Assembly (NCBI GenBank): GCA_963966185.1
Contig: CAWZYM010000243.1
Location: forward strand, 49,919 to 113,918
Direction: 5' to 3'
DNA length: 64,000 bases
From: Rhabditoides inermis
Lineage: Eukaryota > Nematoda > Chromadorea > Rhabditida > Rhabditidae
Both the position numbers and the translations under genes were made by a program. A model generated the notes under the pieces. That model was not told where the DNA came from. It worked only from the letters and a program-made list of their open reading frames with translations, and ran no database searches. Shown here piece by piece: positions 10,690-25,600 of the stretch (position 1 is its first letter; each line of letters opens with the position of its first letter).

Positions 10690-13600
10690 CTGTCCGAGAC
10701 TGTGTTGATCAGCATGGAAGCAGACTGGGGAACGAGGTGTCTGGGTAGGAGAGATAAGAAAGAGAGAGCGGAGGAAGGATGTGATAGAGTGGGGAAGGCT
10801 GTGAATTGGCTGTCCGAGACTGTGTTGATTAGCATGGAAGCAGACTGGGGAACGAGGTGTCTGGGTAGGAGAGATAAGAAAGAGAGAGCGGAGGAAGGAT
10901 GCGATAGGATGGAGAAGGCTGTGAATTGGCTGTCCGAGACTGTGTTGGTCCGCATGGAAGCAGACTGGGGAACGAGGTGTCTGGGTAGGAGAGATAAGAA
11001 AGAGAGAGCGGAGGAAGGATGTGATAGGGTGGAGAAGGCTGTGAATTGGCTGTCCGAGACTGTGTTGGTCCGCATGGAAGCAGACTGGGGAACGAGACGT
11101 CTGGGTAGGAGAGATAAGAAAGAGAGAGGGGAGGAAGGATGTGATAGGGTGAAGAAGGCTGTGAATTGGCTGTCCGAGACTGTGTTGATCAGCATGGAAG
11201 CAGACTGGGGAACGAGGCGTCTGGGTAGGAGAGACATAAAAAGAGAGGGAAGGAAGGTTGCGGTAGGGTGGAGAAGGCTGTGCATTGGCTGTCGGAGACT
11301 GTGTTGATCAGCATGGAAGCAGACTAGGGAACGAGGCGTCTGGGTAGGAGAGACATAAAAAGAGAGGGAAGGAAGGTTGCGGTAGGGTGGAGAAGGCTGT
11401 GCATTGGCTGTCCGAGACTGTGTTGGTCCGCATGGAAGCAGACTGGAGAACGAGGCGTCTGGGTAGGAGAGATAAGAAAGAGAGAGGGGAGGAAGGATGT
11501 GATACGGTGGAGAAGGCTGTGAATTGGCTGTCCGAGACTGTGTTAATTAGCATGGAAGCAGACTGGGGAACGAGGTGTCTGGGTAGGAGAGATAAGAAAG
11601 AGAGAGCGGAGGAAGGATGTGATAGGGTGGAGAAGGCTGTGAATTGGCTGTCCGAGACTGTGTTGATCAGCATGGAAGCAGACTGGGGAACGAGGTGTCT
11701 GGGTAGGAGAGATAAGAAAGAGAGAGCGGAGGAAGGATGCGATAGGATGGAGAAGGCTGTGAATTGGCTGTCCGAGACTGTGTTGATCAGCATGGAAGCA
11801 GACTGGGGAACGAGGTGTCTGGGTAGGAGAGATAAGAAAGAGAGAGCGGAGGAAGGATGTGATAGAGTGGGGAAGGCTGTGAATTGGCTGTCCGAGACTG
11901 TGTTGATCAGCATGGAAGCAGACTGGGGAACGAGGTGTCTGGGTAGGAGAGATAAGAAAGAGAGAGCGGAGGAAGGATGCGATAGGATGGAGAAGGCTGT
12001 GAATTGGCTGTCCGAGACTGTGTTGATCAGCATGGAAGCAGACTGGGGAACGAGGTGTCTGGGTAGGAGAGATAAGAAAGAGAGAGCGGAGGAAGGATGT
12101 GATAGGGTGGAGAAGGCTGTGAATTGGCTGTCCGAGACTGTGTTGATCAGCATGGAAGCAGACTGGGGAACGAGGTGTCTGGGTAGGAGAGATAAGAAAG
12201 AGAGAGCGGAGGAAGGATGTGATAGGGTGGAGAAGGCTGTGAATTGGCTGTCCGAGACTGTGTTGGTCCGCATGGAAGCAGACTGGGGAACGAGGCGTCT
12301 GGGTAGGAGAGATAAGAAAGAAAGAGGGGAGGAAGGATGTGATAAGGTGAAGAAGGCTGTGAATTGGCTGTCCGAGACTGTGTTGATCAGCATGGAAGCA
12401 GACTGGGGAACGAGGCGTCTGGGTAGGAGAGACATAAAAAGAGAGGGAAGGAAGGTTGCGGTAGGGTGGAGAAGGCTGTGCATTGGCTGTCCGAGACTGT
12501 GTTGGTCCGCATGGAAGCAGACTGGAGAACGAGGCGTCTGGGTAGGAGAGATAAGAAAGAGAGAGGGGAGGAAGGATGTGATACGGTGGAGAAGGCTGTG
12601 AATTGGCTGTCCGAGACTGTGTTAATTAGCATGGAAGCAGACTGGGGAACGAGGTGTCTGGGTAGGAGAGATAAGAAAGAGAGAGCGGAGGAAGGATGTG
12701 ATAGGGTGGAGAAGGCTGTGAATTGGCTGTCCGAGACTGTGTTGATCAGCATGGAAGCAGACTGGGGAACGAGGTGTCTGGGTAGGAGAGATAAGAAAGA
12801 GAGAGCGGAGGAAGGATGCGATAGGATGGAGAAGGCTGTGAATTGGCTGTCCGAGACTGTGTTGATCAGCATGGAAGCAGACTGGGGAACGAGGTGTCTG
12901 GGTAGGAGAGATAAGAAAGAGAGAGCGGAGGAAGGATGTGATAGAGTGGGGAAGGCTGTGAATTGGCTGTCCGAGACTGTGTTGATCAGCATGGAAGCAG
13001 ACTGGGGAACGAGGTGTCTGGGTAGGAGAGATAAGAAAGAGAGAGCGGAGGAAGGATGCGATAGGATGGAGAAGGCTGTGAATTGGCTGTCCGAGACTGT
13101 GTTGATCAGCATGGAAGCAGACTGGGGAACGAGGTGTCTGGGTAGGAGAGATAAGAAAGAGAGAGCGGAGGAAGGATGTGATAGGGTGGAGAAGGCTGTG
13201 AATTGGCTGTCCGAGACTGTGTTGATCAGCATGGAAGCAGACTGGGGAACGAGGTGTCTGGGTAGGAGAGATAAGAAAGAGAGAGCGGAGGAAGGATGTG
13301 ATAGGGTGGAGAAGGCTGTGAATTGGCTGTCCGAGACTGTGTTGGTCCGCATGGAAGCAGACTGGGGAACGAGACGTCTGGGTAGGAGAGATAAGAAAGA
13401 GAGAGGGGAGGAAGGATGTGATAGGGTGAATAAGGCTGTGAATTGGCTGTCCGAGACTGTGTTGATCAGCATGGAAGCAGACTGGGGAACGAGGCGTCTG
13501 GGTAGGAGAGACATAAAAAGAGAGGGAAGGAAGGTTGCGGTAGGGTGGAGAAGGCTGTGCATTGGCTGTCGGAGACTGTGTTCATCAGCATGGAAGCAGA

Positions 13601-16600
13601 CTGGGGAACGAGGCGTCTGGGTAGGAGAGACATAAAAAGAGAGGGAAGGAAGGTTGCGGTAGGGTGGAGAAGGCTGTGCATTGGCTGTCCGAGACTGTGT
13701 TGGTCCGCATGGAAGCAGACTGGAGAACGAGGCGTCTGGGTAGGAGAGATAAGAAAGAGAGAGGGGAGGAAGGATGTGATACGGTGGAGAAGGCTGTGAA
13801 TTGGCTGTCCGAGACTGTGTTAATTAGCATGGAAGCAGACTGGGGAACGAGGTGTCTGGGTAGGAGAGATAAGAAAGAGAGAGCGGAGGAAGGATGTGAT
13901 AGGGTGGAGAAGGCTGTGAATTGGCTGTCCGAGACTGTGTTGATCAGCATGGAAGCAGACTGGGGAACGAGGTGTCTGGGTAGGAGAGATAAGAAAGAGA
14001 GAGCGGAGGAAGGATGTGATAGGGTGGAGAAGGCTGTGAATTGGCTGTCCGAGACTGTGTTGATCAGCATGGAAGCAGACTGGGGAACGAGGTGTCTGGG
14101 TAGGAGAGATAAGAAAGAGAGAGCGGAGGAAGGATGCGATAGGATGGAGAAGGCTGTGAATTGGCTGTCCAAGACTGTGTTGATCAGCATGGAAGCAGAC
14201 TGGGGAACGAGGTGTCTGGGTAGGAGAGATAAGAAAGAGAGAGCGGAGGAAGGATGTGATAGAGTGGGGAAGGCTGTGAATTGGCTGTCCGAGACTGTGT
14301 TGATCAGCATGGAAGCAGACTGGGGAACGAGGTGTCTGGGTAGGAGAGATAAGAAAGAGAGAGCGGAGGAAGGATGCGATAGGATGGAGAAGGCTGTGAA
14401 TTGGCTGTCCGAGACTGTGTTGATCAGCATGGAAGCAGACTGGGGAACGAGGTGTCTGGGTAGGAGAGATAAGAAAGAGAGAGCGGAGGAAGGATGTGAT
14501 AGGGTGGAGAAGGCTGTGAATTGGCTGTCCGAGACTGTGTTGATCAGCATGGAAGCAGACTGGGGAACGAGGTGTCTGGGTAGGAGAGATAAGAAAGAGA
14601 GAGCGGAGGAAGGATGTGATAGGGTGGAGAAGGCTGTGAATTGGCTGTCCGAGACTGTGTTGGTCCGCATGGAAGCAGACTGGGGAACGAGGCGTCTGGG
14701 TAGGAGAGATAAGAAAGAAAGAGGGGAGGAAGGATGTGATAAGGTGAAGAAGGCTGTGAATTGGCTGTCCGAGACTGTGTTGATCAGCATGGAAGCAGAC
14801 TGGGGAACGAGGCGTCTGGGTAGGAGAGACATAAAAAGAGAGGGAAGGAAGGTTGCGGTAGGGTGGAGAAGGCTGTGCATTGGCTGTCCGAGACTGTGTT
14901 GATCAGCATGGAAGCAGACTGGGGAACGAGGCGTCTGGGTAGGAGAGACATAAAAAGAGAGGGAAGGAAGGTTGCGGTAGGGTGGAGAAGGCTGTGCATT
15001 GGCTGTCCGAGACTGTGTTGGTCCGCATGGAAGCAGACTGGAGAACGAGGCGTCTGGGTAGGAGAGATAAGAAAGAGAGAGGGGAGGAAGGATGTGATAC
15101 GGTGGAGAAGGCTGTGAATTGGCTGTCCGAGACTGTGTTAATTAGCATGGAAGCAGACTGGGGAACGAGGTGTCTGGGTAGGAGAGATAAGAAAGAGAGA
15201 GCGGAGGAAGGATGTGATAGGGTGGAGAAGGCTGTGAATTGGCTGTCCGAGACTGTGTTGATCAGCATGGAAGCAGACTGGGGAACGAGGCGTCTGGGTA
15301 GGAGAGACATAAAAAGAGAGGGAAGGAAGGTTGCGGTAGGGTGGAGAAGGCTGTGCATTGGCTGTCCGAGACTGTGTTGATCAGCATGGAAGCAGACTGG
15401 GGAACGAGGCGTCTGGGTAGGAGAGACATAAAAAGAGAGGGAAGGAAGGTTGCGGTAGGGTGGAGAAGGCTGTGCATTGGCTGTCCGAGACTGTGTTGGT
15501 CCGCATGGAAGCAGACTGGGGAACGAGGCGTCTGGGTAGGAGAGATAAGAAAGAGAGAGGGGAGGAAGGATGTGATAGGGTGGAGAAGGCTGTGAATTGG
15601 CTGTCCGAGACTGTGTTGATTAGCATGGAAGCAGACTGGGGAACGAGGTGTCTGGGTAGGAGAGATAAGAAAGAGAGAGCGGAGGAAGGATGTGATAGGG
15701 TGGAGAAGGCTGTGAATTGGCTGTCCGAGACTGTGTTAAACAGCATGGAAGCAGACTGGGGAACGAGGTGTCTGGGTAGGAGAGATAAGAAAGAGAGAGC
15801 GAAGGAAGGATGCGATAGGATGGAGAAGGCTGTGAATTGGCTGTCCGAGACTGTGTTGATCAGCATGGAAGCAGACTGGGGAACGAGGTGTCTGGGTAGG
15901 AGAGATAAGAAAGAGAGAGCGGAGGAAGGATGTGATAGAGTGGGGAAGGCTGTGAATTGGCTGTCCGAGACTGTGTTGATCAGCATGGAATCAGACTGGG
16001 GAACGAGGTGTCTGGGTAGGAGAGATAAGAAAGAGAGAGCGGAGGAAGGATGCGATAGGATGGAGAAGGCTGTGAATTGGCTGTCTGAGACTGTGTTGAT
16101 CAGCATGGAAGCAGACTGGGGAACGAGGTGTCTGGGTAGGAGAGATAAGAAAGAGAGAGCGGAGGAAGGATGTGATAGGGTGGAGAAGGCTGTGAATTGG
16201 CTGTCCGAGACTGTGTTGATCAGCATGGAAGCAGACTGGGGAACGAGGTGTCTGGGTAGGAGAGATAAGAAAGAGAGAGCGGAGGAAGGATGTGATAGGG
16301 TGGGGAAGGCTGTGAATTGGCTGTCCGAGACTGTGTTGATCAGCATGGAAGCAGACTGGGGAACGAGGTGTCTGGGTAGGAGAGATAAGAAAGAGAGAGC
16401 GGAGGAAGGATGTGATAGGGTGGAGAAGGCTGTGAATTGGCTGTCCGAGACTGTGTTGATCAGCATGGAAGCAGACTGGGGAACGAGGTGTCTGGGTAGG
16501 AGAGATAAGAAAGAGAGAGCGGAGGAAGGATGTGATAGGGTGGAGAAGGCTGTGAATTGGCTGTCCGAGACTGTGTTGGTCCGCATGGAAGCAGACTGGG

Positions 16601-19600
16601 GAACGAGGCGTCTGGGTAGGAGAGATAAGAAAGAGAGAGGGGAGGAAGGATGTGATAGGGTGAAGAAGGCTGTGAATTGGCTGTCCGAGACTGTGTTGAT
16701 CAGCATGGAAGCAGACTGGGGAACGAGGCGTCTGGGTAGGAGAGACATAAAAAGAGAGGGAAGGAAGGTTGCGGTAGGGTGGAAAAGGCTGTGCATTGGC
16801 TGTCCGAGACTGTGTTGATCAGCATGGAAGCAGACTGGGGAACGAGGCGTCTGGGTAGGAGAGACATAAAAAGAGAGGGAAGGAAGGTTGCGGTAGGGTG
16901 GAGAAGGCTGTGCATTGGCTGTCCGAGACTGTGTTGGTCCGCATGGAAGCAGACTGGGGAACGAGGCGTCTGGGTAGGAGAGATAAGAAAGAAAGAGGGG
17001 AGGAAGGATGTGATAGGGTGGAGAAGGCTGTGAATTGGCTGTCCGAGACTGTGTTGATTAGCATGGAAGCAGACTGGGGAACGAGGTGTCTGGGTAGGAG
17101 AGATAAGAAAGAGAGAGCGGAGGAAGGATGTGATAGGGTGGAGAAGGCTGTGAATTGGCTGTCCGAGACTGTGTTGATCAGCATGGAAGCAGACTGGGGA
17201 ACGAGGTGTCTGGGTAGGAGAGATAAGAAAGAGAGAGGGGAGTAAGGATGTGATAGGGTGGAGAAGGCTGTGAATTGGCTGTCCGAGACTGTGTTGGTCC
17301 GCATGGAAGCAGACTGGGGAACGAGGCGTCTGGGTAGGAGAGATAAGAAAGAAAGAGGGGAGGAAGGATGTGATAGGGTGGAGAAGGCTGTGAATTGGCT
17401 GTCCGAGACTGTGTTGATTAGCATGGAAGCAGACTGGGGAACGAGGTGTCTGGGTAGGAGAGATAAGAAAGAGAGAGCGGAGGAAGGATGTGATAGGGTG
17501 GAGAAGGCTGTGAATTGGCTGTCCGAGACTGTGTTGGTCCGCATGGAAGCAGACTGGGGAACGAGGCGTCTGGGTAGGAGAGATAAGAAAGAGAGAGCGG
17601 AGGAAGGATGTGATAGGGTGGAGAAGGCTGTGAATTGGCTGTCCGAGACTGTGTTAAACAGCATGGAAGCAGACTGGGGAACGAGGTGTCTGGGTAGGAG
17701 AGATAAGAAAGAGAGAGCGAAGGAAGGATGCGATAGGATGGAGAAGGCTGTGAATTGGCTGTCCGAGACTGTGTTGATCAGCATGGAAGCAGACTGGGGA
17801 ACGAGGTGTCTGGGTAGGAGAGATAAGAAAGAGAGAGCGGAGGAAGGATGTGATAGAGTGGGGAAGGCTGTGAATTGGCTGTCCGAGACTGTGTTGATCA
17901 GCATGGAATCAGACTGGGGAACGAGGTGTCTGGGTAGGAGAGATAAGAAAGAGAGAGCGGAGGAAGGATGCGATAGGATGGAGAAGGCTGTGAATTGGCT
18001 GTCTGAGACTGTGTTGATCAGCATGGAAGCAGACTGGGGAACGAGGTGTCTGGGTAGGAGAGATAAGAAAGAGAGAGGGGAGGAAGGATGTGATAGGGTG
18101 AAGAAGGCTGTGAATTGGCTGTCCGAGACTGTGTTGATCAGCATGGAAGCAGACTGGGGAACGAGGCGTCTGGGTAGGAGAGACATAAAAAGAGAGGGAA
18201 GGAAGGTTGCGGTAGGGTGGAAAAGGCTGTGCATTGGCTGTCCGAGACTGTGTTGATCAGCATGGAAGCAGACTGGGGAACGAGGCGTCTGGGTAGGAGA
18301 GACATAAAAAGAGAGGGAAGGAAGGTTGCGGTAGGGTGGAGAAGGCTGTGCATTGGCTGTCCGAGACTGTGTTGGTCCGCATGGAAGCAGACTGGGGAAC
18401 GAGGCGTCTGGGTAGGAGAGATAAGAAAGAAAGAGGGGAGGAAGGATGTGATAGGGTGGAGAAGGCTGTGAATTGGCTGTCCGAGACTGTGTTGATTAGC
18501 ATGGAAGCAGACTGGGGAACGAGGTGTCTGGGTAGGAGAGATAAGAAAGAGAGAGCGGAGGAAGGATGTGATAGGGTGGAGAAGGCTGTGAATTGGCTGT
18601 CCGAGACTGTGTTGATCAGCATGGAAGCAGACTGGGGAACGAGGTGTCTGGGTAGGAGAGATAAGAAAGAGAGAGGGGAGTAAGGATGTGATAGGGTGGA
18701 GAAGGCTGTGAATTGGCTGTCCGAGACTGTGTTGGTCCGCATGGAAGCAGACTGGGGAACGAGGCGTCTGGGTAGGAGAGATAAGAAAGAAAGAGGGGAG
18801 GAAGGATGTGATAGGGTGGAGAAGGCTGTGAATTGGCTGTCCGAGACTGTGTTGATTAGCATGGAAGCAGACTGGGGAACGAGGTGTCTGGGTAGGAGAG
18901 ATAAGAAAGAGAGAGCGGAGGAAGGATGTGATAGGGTGGAGAAGGCTGTGAATTGGCTGTCCGAGACTGTGTTGGTCCGCATGGAAGCAGACTGGGGAAC
19001 GAGGCGTCTGGGTAGGAGAGATAAGAAAGAGAGAGCGGAGGAAGGATGTGATAGGGTGGAGAAGGCTGTGAATTGGCTGTCCGAGACTGTGTTAAACAGC
19101 ATGGAAGCAGACTGGGGAACGAGGTGTCTGGGTAGGAGAGATAAGAAAGAGAGAGCGAAGGAAGGATGCGATAGGATGGAGAAGGCTGTGAATTGGCTGT
19201 CCGAGACTGTGTTGATCAGCATGGAAGCAGACTGGGGAACGAGGTGTCTGGGTAGGAGAGATAAGAAAGAGAGAGCGGAGGAAGGATGTGATAGAGTGGG
19301 GAAGGCTGTGAATTGGCTGTCCGAGACTGTGTTGATCAGCATGGAATCAGACTGGGGAACGAGGTGTCTGGGTAGGAGAGATAAGAAAGAGAGAGCGGAG
19401 GAAGGATGCGATAGGATGGAGAAGGCTGTGAATTGGCTGTCTGAGACTGTGTTGATCAGCATGGAAGCAGACTGGGGAACGAGGTGTCTGGGTAGGAGAG
19501 ATAAGAAAGAGAGAGCGGAGGAAGGATGTGATAGGGTGGAGAAGGCTGTGAATTGGCTGTCCGAGACTGTGTTGATCAGCATGGAAGCAGACTGGGGAAC

Positions 19601-22600
19601 GAGGTGTCTGGGTAGGAGAGATAAGAAAGAGAGAGCGGAGGAAGGATGTGATAGGGTGGGGAAGGCTGTGAATTGGCTGTCCGAGACTGTGTTGATCAGC
19701 ATGGAAGCAGACTGGGGAACGAGGTGTCTGGGTAGGAGAGATAAGAAAGAGAGAGCGGAGGAAGGATGTGATAGGGTGGAGAAGGCTGTGAATTGGCTGT
19801 CCGAGACTGTGTTGATCAGCATGGAAGCAGACTGGGGAACGAGGTGTCTGGGTAGGAGAGATAAGAAAGAGAGAGCGGAGGAAGGATGTGATAGGGTGGA
19901 GAAGGCTGTGAATTGGCTGTCCGAGACTGTGTTGGTCCGCATGGAAGCAGACTGGGGAACGAGGCGTCTAGGTAGGAGAGATAAGAAAGAGAGAGGGGAG
20001 GAAGGATGTGATAGGGTGAAGAAGGCTGTGAATTGGCTGTCCGAGACTGTGTTGATCAGCATGGAAGCAGACTGGGGAACGAGGCGTCTGGGTAGGAGAG
20101 ACATAAAAAGAGAGGGAAGGAAGGTTGCGGTAGGGTGGAAAAGGCTGTGCATTGGCTGTCCGAGACTGTGTTGATCAGCATGGAAGCAGACTGGGGAACG
20201 AGGCGTCTGGGTAGGAGAGACATAAAAAGAGAGGGAAGGAAGGTTGCGGTAGGGTGGAGAAGGCTGTGCATTGGCTGTCCGAGACTGTGTTGGTCCGCAT
20301 GGAAGCAGACTGGGGAACGAGGCGTCTGGGTAGGAGAGATAAGAAAGAAAGAGGGGAGGAAGGATGTGATAGGGTGGAGAAGGCTGTGAATTGGCTGTCC
20401 GAGACTGTGTTGATTAGCATGGAAGCAGACTGGGGAACGAGGTGTCTGGGTAGGAGAGATAAGAAAGAGAGAGCGGAGGAAGGATGTGATAGGGTGGAGA
20501 AGGCTGTGAATTGGCTGTCCGAGACTATGTTGATCAGCATGGAAGCAGACTGGGGAACGAGGTGTCTGGGTAGGAGAGATAAGAAAGAGAGAGGGGAGTA
20601 AGGATGTGATAGGGTGGAGAAGGCTGTGAATTGGCTGTCCGAGACTGTGTTGGTCCGCATGGAAGCAGACTGGGGAACGAGGCGTCTGGGTAGGAGAGAT
20701 AAGAAAGAAAGAGGGGAGGAAGGATGTGATAGGGTGGAGAAGGCTGTGAATTGGCTGTCCGAGACTGTGTTGATTAGCATGGAAGCAGACTGGGGAACGA
20801 GGTGTCTGGGTAGGAGAGATAAGAAAGAGAGAGCGGAGGAAGGATGTGATAGGGTGGAGAAGGCTGTGAATTGGCTGTCCGAGACTGTGTTGGTCCGCAT
20901 GGAAGCAGACTGGGGAACGAGGCGTCTGGGTAGGAGAGATAAGAAAGAGAGAGGGGAGTAAGGATGTGATAGGGTGGAGAAGGCTGTGAATTGGCTGTCC
21001 GAGACTGTGTTGGTCCGCATGGAAGCAGACTGGGGAACGAGGCGTCTGGGTAGGAGAGACATAAAAAAGAGAGAGGGGAGGAAGGCTGTGAATTGGTTGT
21101 CCGAGACTGTGTTGGTCAGCATGGAAGCAGACTGGGGAACGAGGCGTCTGGGTAGGAGAGATAAGAAAGAGAGAGGGGAGGAAGGATGTGATAGGGTGGA
21201 GAAGGCTGTGAATTGGCTGTCCGAGACTGTGTTGATCAGCATGGAAGCAGACTGGGGAACGAGGCGTCTGGGTAGGAGAGATAAGAAAGAGAGAGGGGAG
21301 GAAGGATGTGATAGGGTGGAGAAGGCTGTGAATTGGCTGTCCAAGACTGTGTTGGTCAGCATGGAAGCAGACTGGGGAACGAGGCGTCTGGGTAGGAGAG
21401 ATAAGAAAGAAAGAGGGGAGGAAGGATGTGATAGGGTGGAGAAGGCTGTGAATTGGCTGTCCGAGACTGTGTTGGTCCGCATGGAAGCAGACTGGGGAAC
21501 GAGGCGTCTGGGTATGAGAGATAAGAAAGAGAGAGGGGAGGAAGGATGTGATAGGGTGGAGAAGGCTGAGAATTGGCTGTCCGAGACTGTGTTGATCAGC
21601 ATGGAAGCAGACTGGGGAACGAGGTGTCTGGGTAGGAGAGATAAGAAAGAGAGAGCGGAGGAAGGATGTGATAGGGTGGAGAAGGCTCTGAACTGGCTGT
21701 CCGAGACTGTGTTGGTCCGCATGGAAGCAGACTGGGGAACGAGGCGTCTGGGTAGGAGAGACATAGAAAGAGAGAGCGGAGGAAGGATGTGATAGGGTGG
21801 AGAAGGCTGTGAATTGGCTGTCCGAGACTGTGTTGATTAGCATGGAAGCAGACTGGGGAACGAGGTGTCTGGGTAGGAGAGATAAGAAAGAGAGAGCGGA
21901 GGAAGGATGTGATAGGGTGGAGAAGGCTGTGAATTGGCTGTCCGAGACTGTGTTGATCAGCATGGAAGCAGACTGGGGAACGAGGTGTCTGGGTAGGAGA
22001 GATAAGAAAGAGAGAGCGGAGGAAGGATGTGATAGGGTGGAGAAGGCTGTGAATTGGCTGTCCGAGACTGTGTTGGTCCGCATGGAAGCAGACTGGGGAA
22101 CGAGGCGTCTGGGTAGGAGAGATAAGAAAGAGAGAGCGGAGGAAGGATGCGATAGGATGGAGAAGGCTGTGAATTGGCTGTCCGAGACTGTGTTGATCAG
22201 CATGGAAGCAGACTGGGGAACGAGGTGTCTGGGTAGGAGAGATAAGAAAGAGAGAGCGGAGGAAGGATGTGATAGAGTGGGGAAGGCTGTGAATTGGCTG
22301 TCCGAGACTGTGTTGATCAGCATGGAATCAGACTGGGGAACGAGGTGTCTGGGTAGGAGAGATAAGAAAGAGAGAGCGGAGGAAGGATGCGATAGGATGG
22401 AGAAGGCTGTGAATTGGCTGTCTGAGACTGTGTTGATCAGCATGGAAGCAGACTGGGGAACGAGGTGTCTGGGTAGGAGAGATAAGAAAGAGAGAGCGGA
22501 GGAAGGATGTGATAGGGTGGAGAAGGCTGTGAATTGGCTGTCCGAGACTGTGTTGATCAGCATGGAAGCAGACTGGGGAACGAGGTGTCTGGGTAGGAGA

Positions 22601-25600
22601 GATAAGAAAGAGAGAGCGGAGGAAGGATGTGATAGGGTGGGGAAGGCTGTGAATTGGCTGTCCGAGACTGTGTTGATCAGCATGGAAGCAGACTGGGGAA
22701 CGAGGTGTCTGGGTAGGAGAGATAAGAAAGAGAGAGCGGAGGAAGGATGTGATAGGGTGGAGAAGGCTGTGAATTGGCTGTCCGAGACTGTGTTGATCAG
22801 CATGGAAGCAGACTGGGGAACGAGGTGTCTGGGTAGGAGAGATAAGAAAGAGAGAGCGGAGGAAGGATGTGATAGGGTGGAGAAGGCTGTGAATTGGCTG
22901 TCCGAGACTGTGTTGGTCCGCATGGAAGCAGACTGGGGAACGAGGCGTCTAGGTAGGAGAGATAAGAAAGAGAGAGGGGAGGAAGGATGTGATAGGGTGA
23001 AGAAGGCTGTGAATTGGCTGTCCGAGACTGTGTTGATCAGCATGGAAGCAGACTGGGGAACGAGGCGTCTGGGTAGGAGAGACATAAAAAGAGAGGGAAG
23101 GAAGGTTGCGGTAGGGTGGAAAAGGCTGTGCATTGGCTGTCCGAGACTGTGTTGATCAGCATGGAAGCAGACTGGGGAACGAGGCGTCTGGGTAGGAGAG
23201 ACATAAAAAGAGAGGGAAGGAAGGTTGCGGTAGGGTGGAGAAGGCTGTGCATTGGCTGTCCGAGACTGTGTTGGTCCGCATGGAAGCAGACTGGGGAACG
23301 AGGCGTCTGGGTAGGAGAGATAAGAAAGAAAGAGGGGAGGAAGGATGTGATAGGGTGGAGAAGGCTGTGAATTGGCTGTCCGAGACTGTGTTGATTAGCA
23401 TGGAAGCAGACTGGGGAACGAGGTGTCTGGGTAGGAGAGATAAGAAAGAGAGAGCGGAGGAAGGATGTGATAGGGTGGAGAAGGCTGTGAATTGGCTGTC
23501 CGAGACTATGTTGATCAGCATGGAAGCAGACTGGGGAACGAGGTGTCTGGGTAGGAGAGATAAGAAAGAGAGAGGGGAGTAAGGATGTGATAGGGTGGAG
23601 AAGGCTGTGAATTGGCTGTCCGAGACTGTGTTGGTCCGCATGGAAGCAGACTGGGGAACGAGGCGTCTGGGTAGGAGAGATAAGAAAGAAAGAGGGGAGG
23701 AAGGATGTGATAGGGTGGAGAAGGCTGTGAATTGGCTGTCCGAGACTGTGTTGATTAGCATGGAAGCAGACTGGGGAACGAGGTGTCTGGGTAGGAGAGA
23801 TAAGAAAGAGAGAGCGGAGGAAGGATGTGATAGGGTGGAGAAGGCTGTGAATTGGCTGTCCGAGACTGTGTTGGTCCGCATGGAAGCAGACTGGGGAACG
23901 AGGCGTCTGGGTAGGAGAGATAAGAAAGAGAGAGGGGAGTAAGGATGTGATAGGGTGGAGAAGGCTGTGAATTGGCTGTCCGAGACTGTGTTGGTCCGCA
24001 TGGAAGCAGACTGGGGAACGAGGCGTCTGGGTAGGAGAGACATAAAAAAGAGAGAGGGGAGGAAGGCTGTGAATTGGTTGTCCGAGACTGTGTTGGTCAG
24101 CATGGAAGCAGACTGGGGAACGAGGCGTCTGGGTAGGAGAGATAAGAAAGAGAGAGGGGAGGAAGGATGTGATAGGGTGGAGAAGGCTGTGAATTGGCTG
24201 TCCGAGACTGTGTTGATCAGCATGGAAGCAGACTGGGGAACGAGGCGTCTGGGTAGGAGAGATAAGAAAGAGAGAGGGGAGGAAGGATGTGATAGGGTGG
24301 AGAAGGCTGTGAATTGGCTGTCCAAGACTGTGTTGGTCAGCATGGAAGCAGACTGGGGAACGAGGCGTCTGGGTAGGAGAGATAAGAAAGAAAGAGGGGA
24401 GGAAGGATGTGATAGGGTGGAGAAGGCTGTGAATTGGCTGTCCGAGACTGTGTTGGTCCGCATGGAAGCAGACTGGGGAACGAGGCGTCTGGGTATGAGA
24501 GATAAGAAAGAGAGAGGGGAGGAAGGATGTGATAGGGTGGAGAAGGCTGAGAATTGGCTGTCCGAGACTGTGTTGATCAGCATGGAAGCAGACTGGGGAA
24601 CGAGGTGTCTGGGTAGGAGAGATAAGAAAGAGAGAGCGGAGGAAGGATGTGATAGGGTGGAGAAGGCTCTGAACTGGCTGTCCGAGACTGTGTTGGTCCG
24701 CATGGAAGCAGACTGGGGAACGAGGCGTCTGGGTAGGAGAGACATAGAAAGAGAGAGCGGAGGAAGGATGTGATAGGGTGGAGAAGGCTGTGAATTGGCT
24801 GTCCGAGACTGTGTTGATTAGCATGGAAGCAGACTGGGGAACGAGGTGTCTGGGTAGGAGAGATAAGAAAGAGAGAGCGGAGGAAGGATGTGATAGGGTG
24901 GAGAAGGCTGTGAATTGGCTGTCCGAGACTGTGTTGATCAGCATGGAAGCAGACTGGGGAACGAGGTGTCTGGGTAGGAGAGATAAGAAAGAGAGAGCGG
25001 AGGAAGGATGTGATAGGGTGGAGAAGGCTGTGAATTGGCTGTCCGAGACTGTGTTGGTCCGCATGGAAGCAGACTGGGGAACGAGGCGTCTGGGTAGGAG
25101 AGATAAGAAAGAGAGAGCGGAGGAAGGATGTGATAGGGTGGAGAAGGCTCTGAATTGGCTGTCCGAGACTGTGTTGGTCCGCATGGAAGCAGACTGGGGA
25201 ACGAGGCGTCTGGGTAGGAGAGACATAGAAAGAGAGAGCGGAGGAAGGATGTGATAGGGTGGAGAAGGCTGTGAATTGGCTGTCCGAGACTGTGTTGATT
25301 AGCATGGAAGCAGACTGGGGAACGAGGTGTCTGGGTAGGAGAGATAAGAAAGAGAGAGCGGAGGAAGGATGTGATAGGGTGGAGAAGGCTGTGAATTGGC
25401 TGTCCGAGACTGTGTTGATCAGCATGGAAGCAGACTGGGGAACGAGGTGTCTGGGTAGGAGAGATAAGAAAGAGAGAGCGGAGGAAGAATGTGATAGGGT
25501 GGAGAAGGCTGTGAATTGGCTGCCCGAGACTGTGTTGATCAGCATGGAAGCAGACTGGGGAACGAGGCGTCTAGGTAGGAGAGATAAGAAAGAGAGAGGG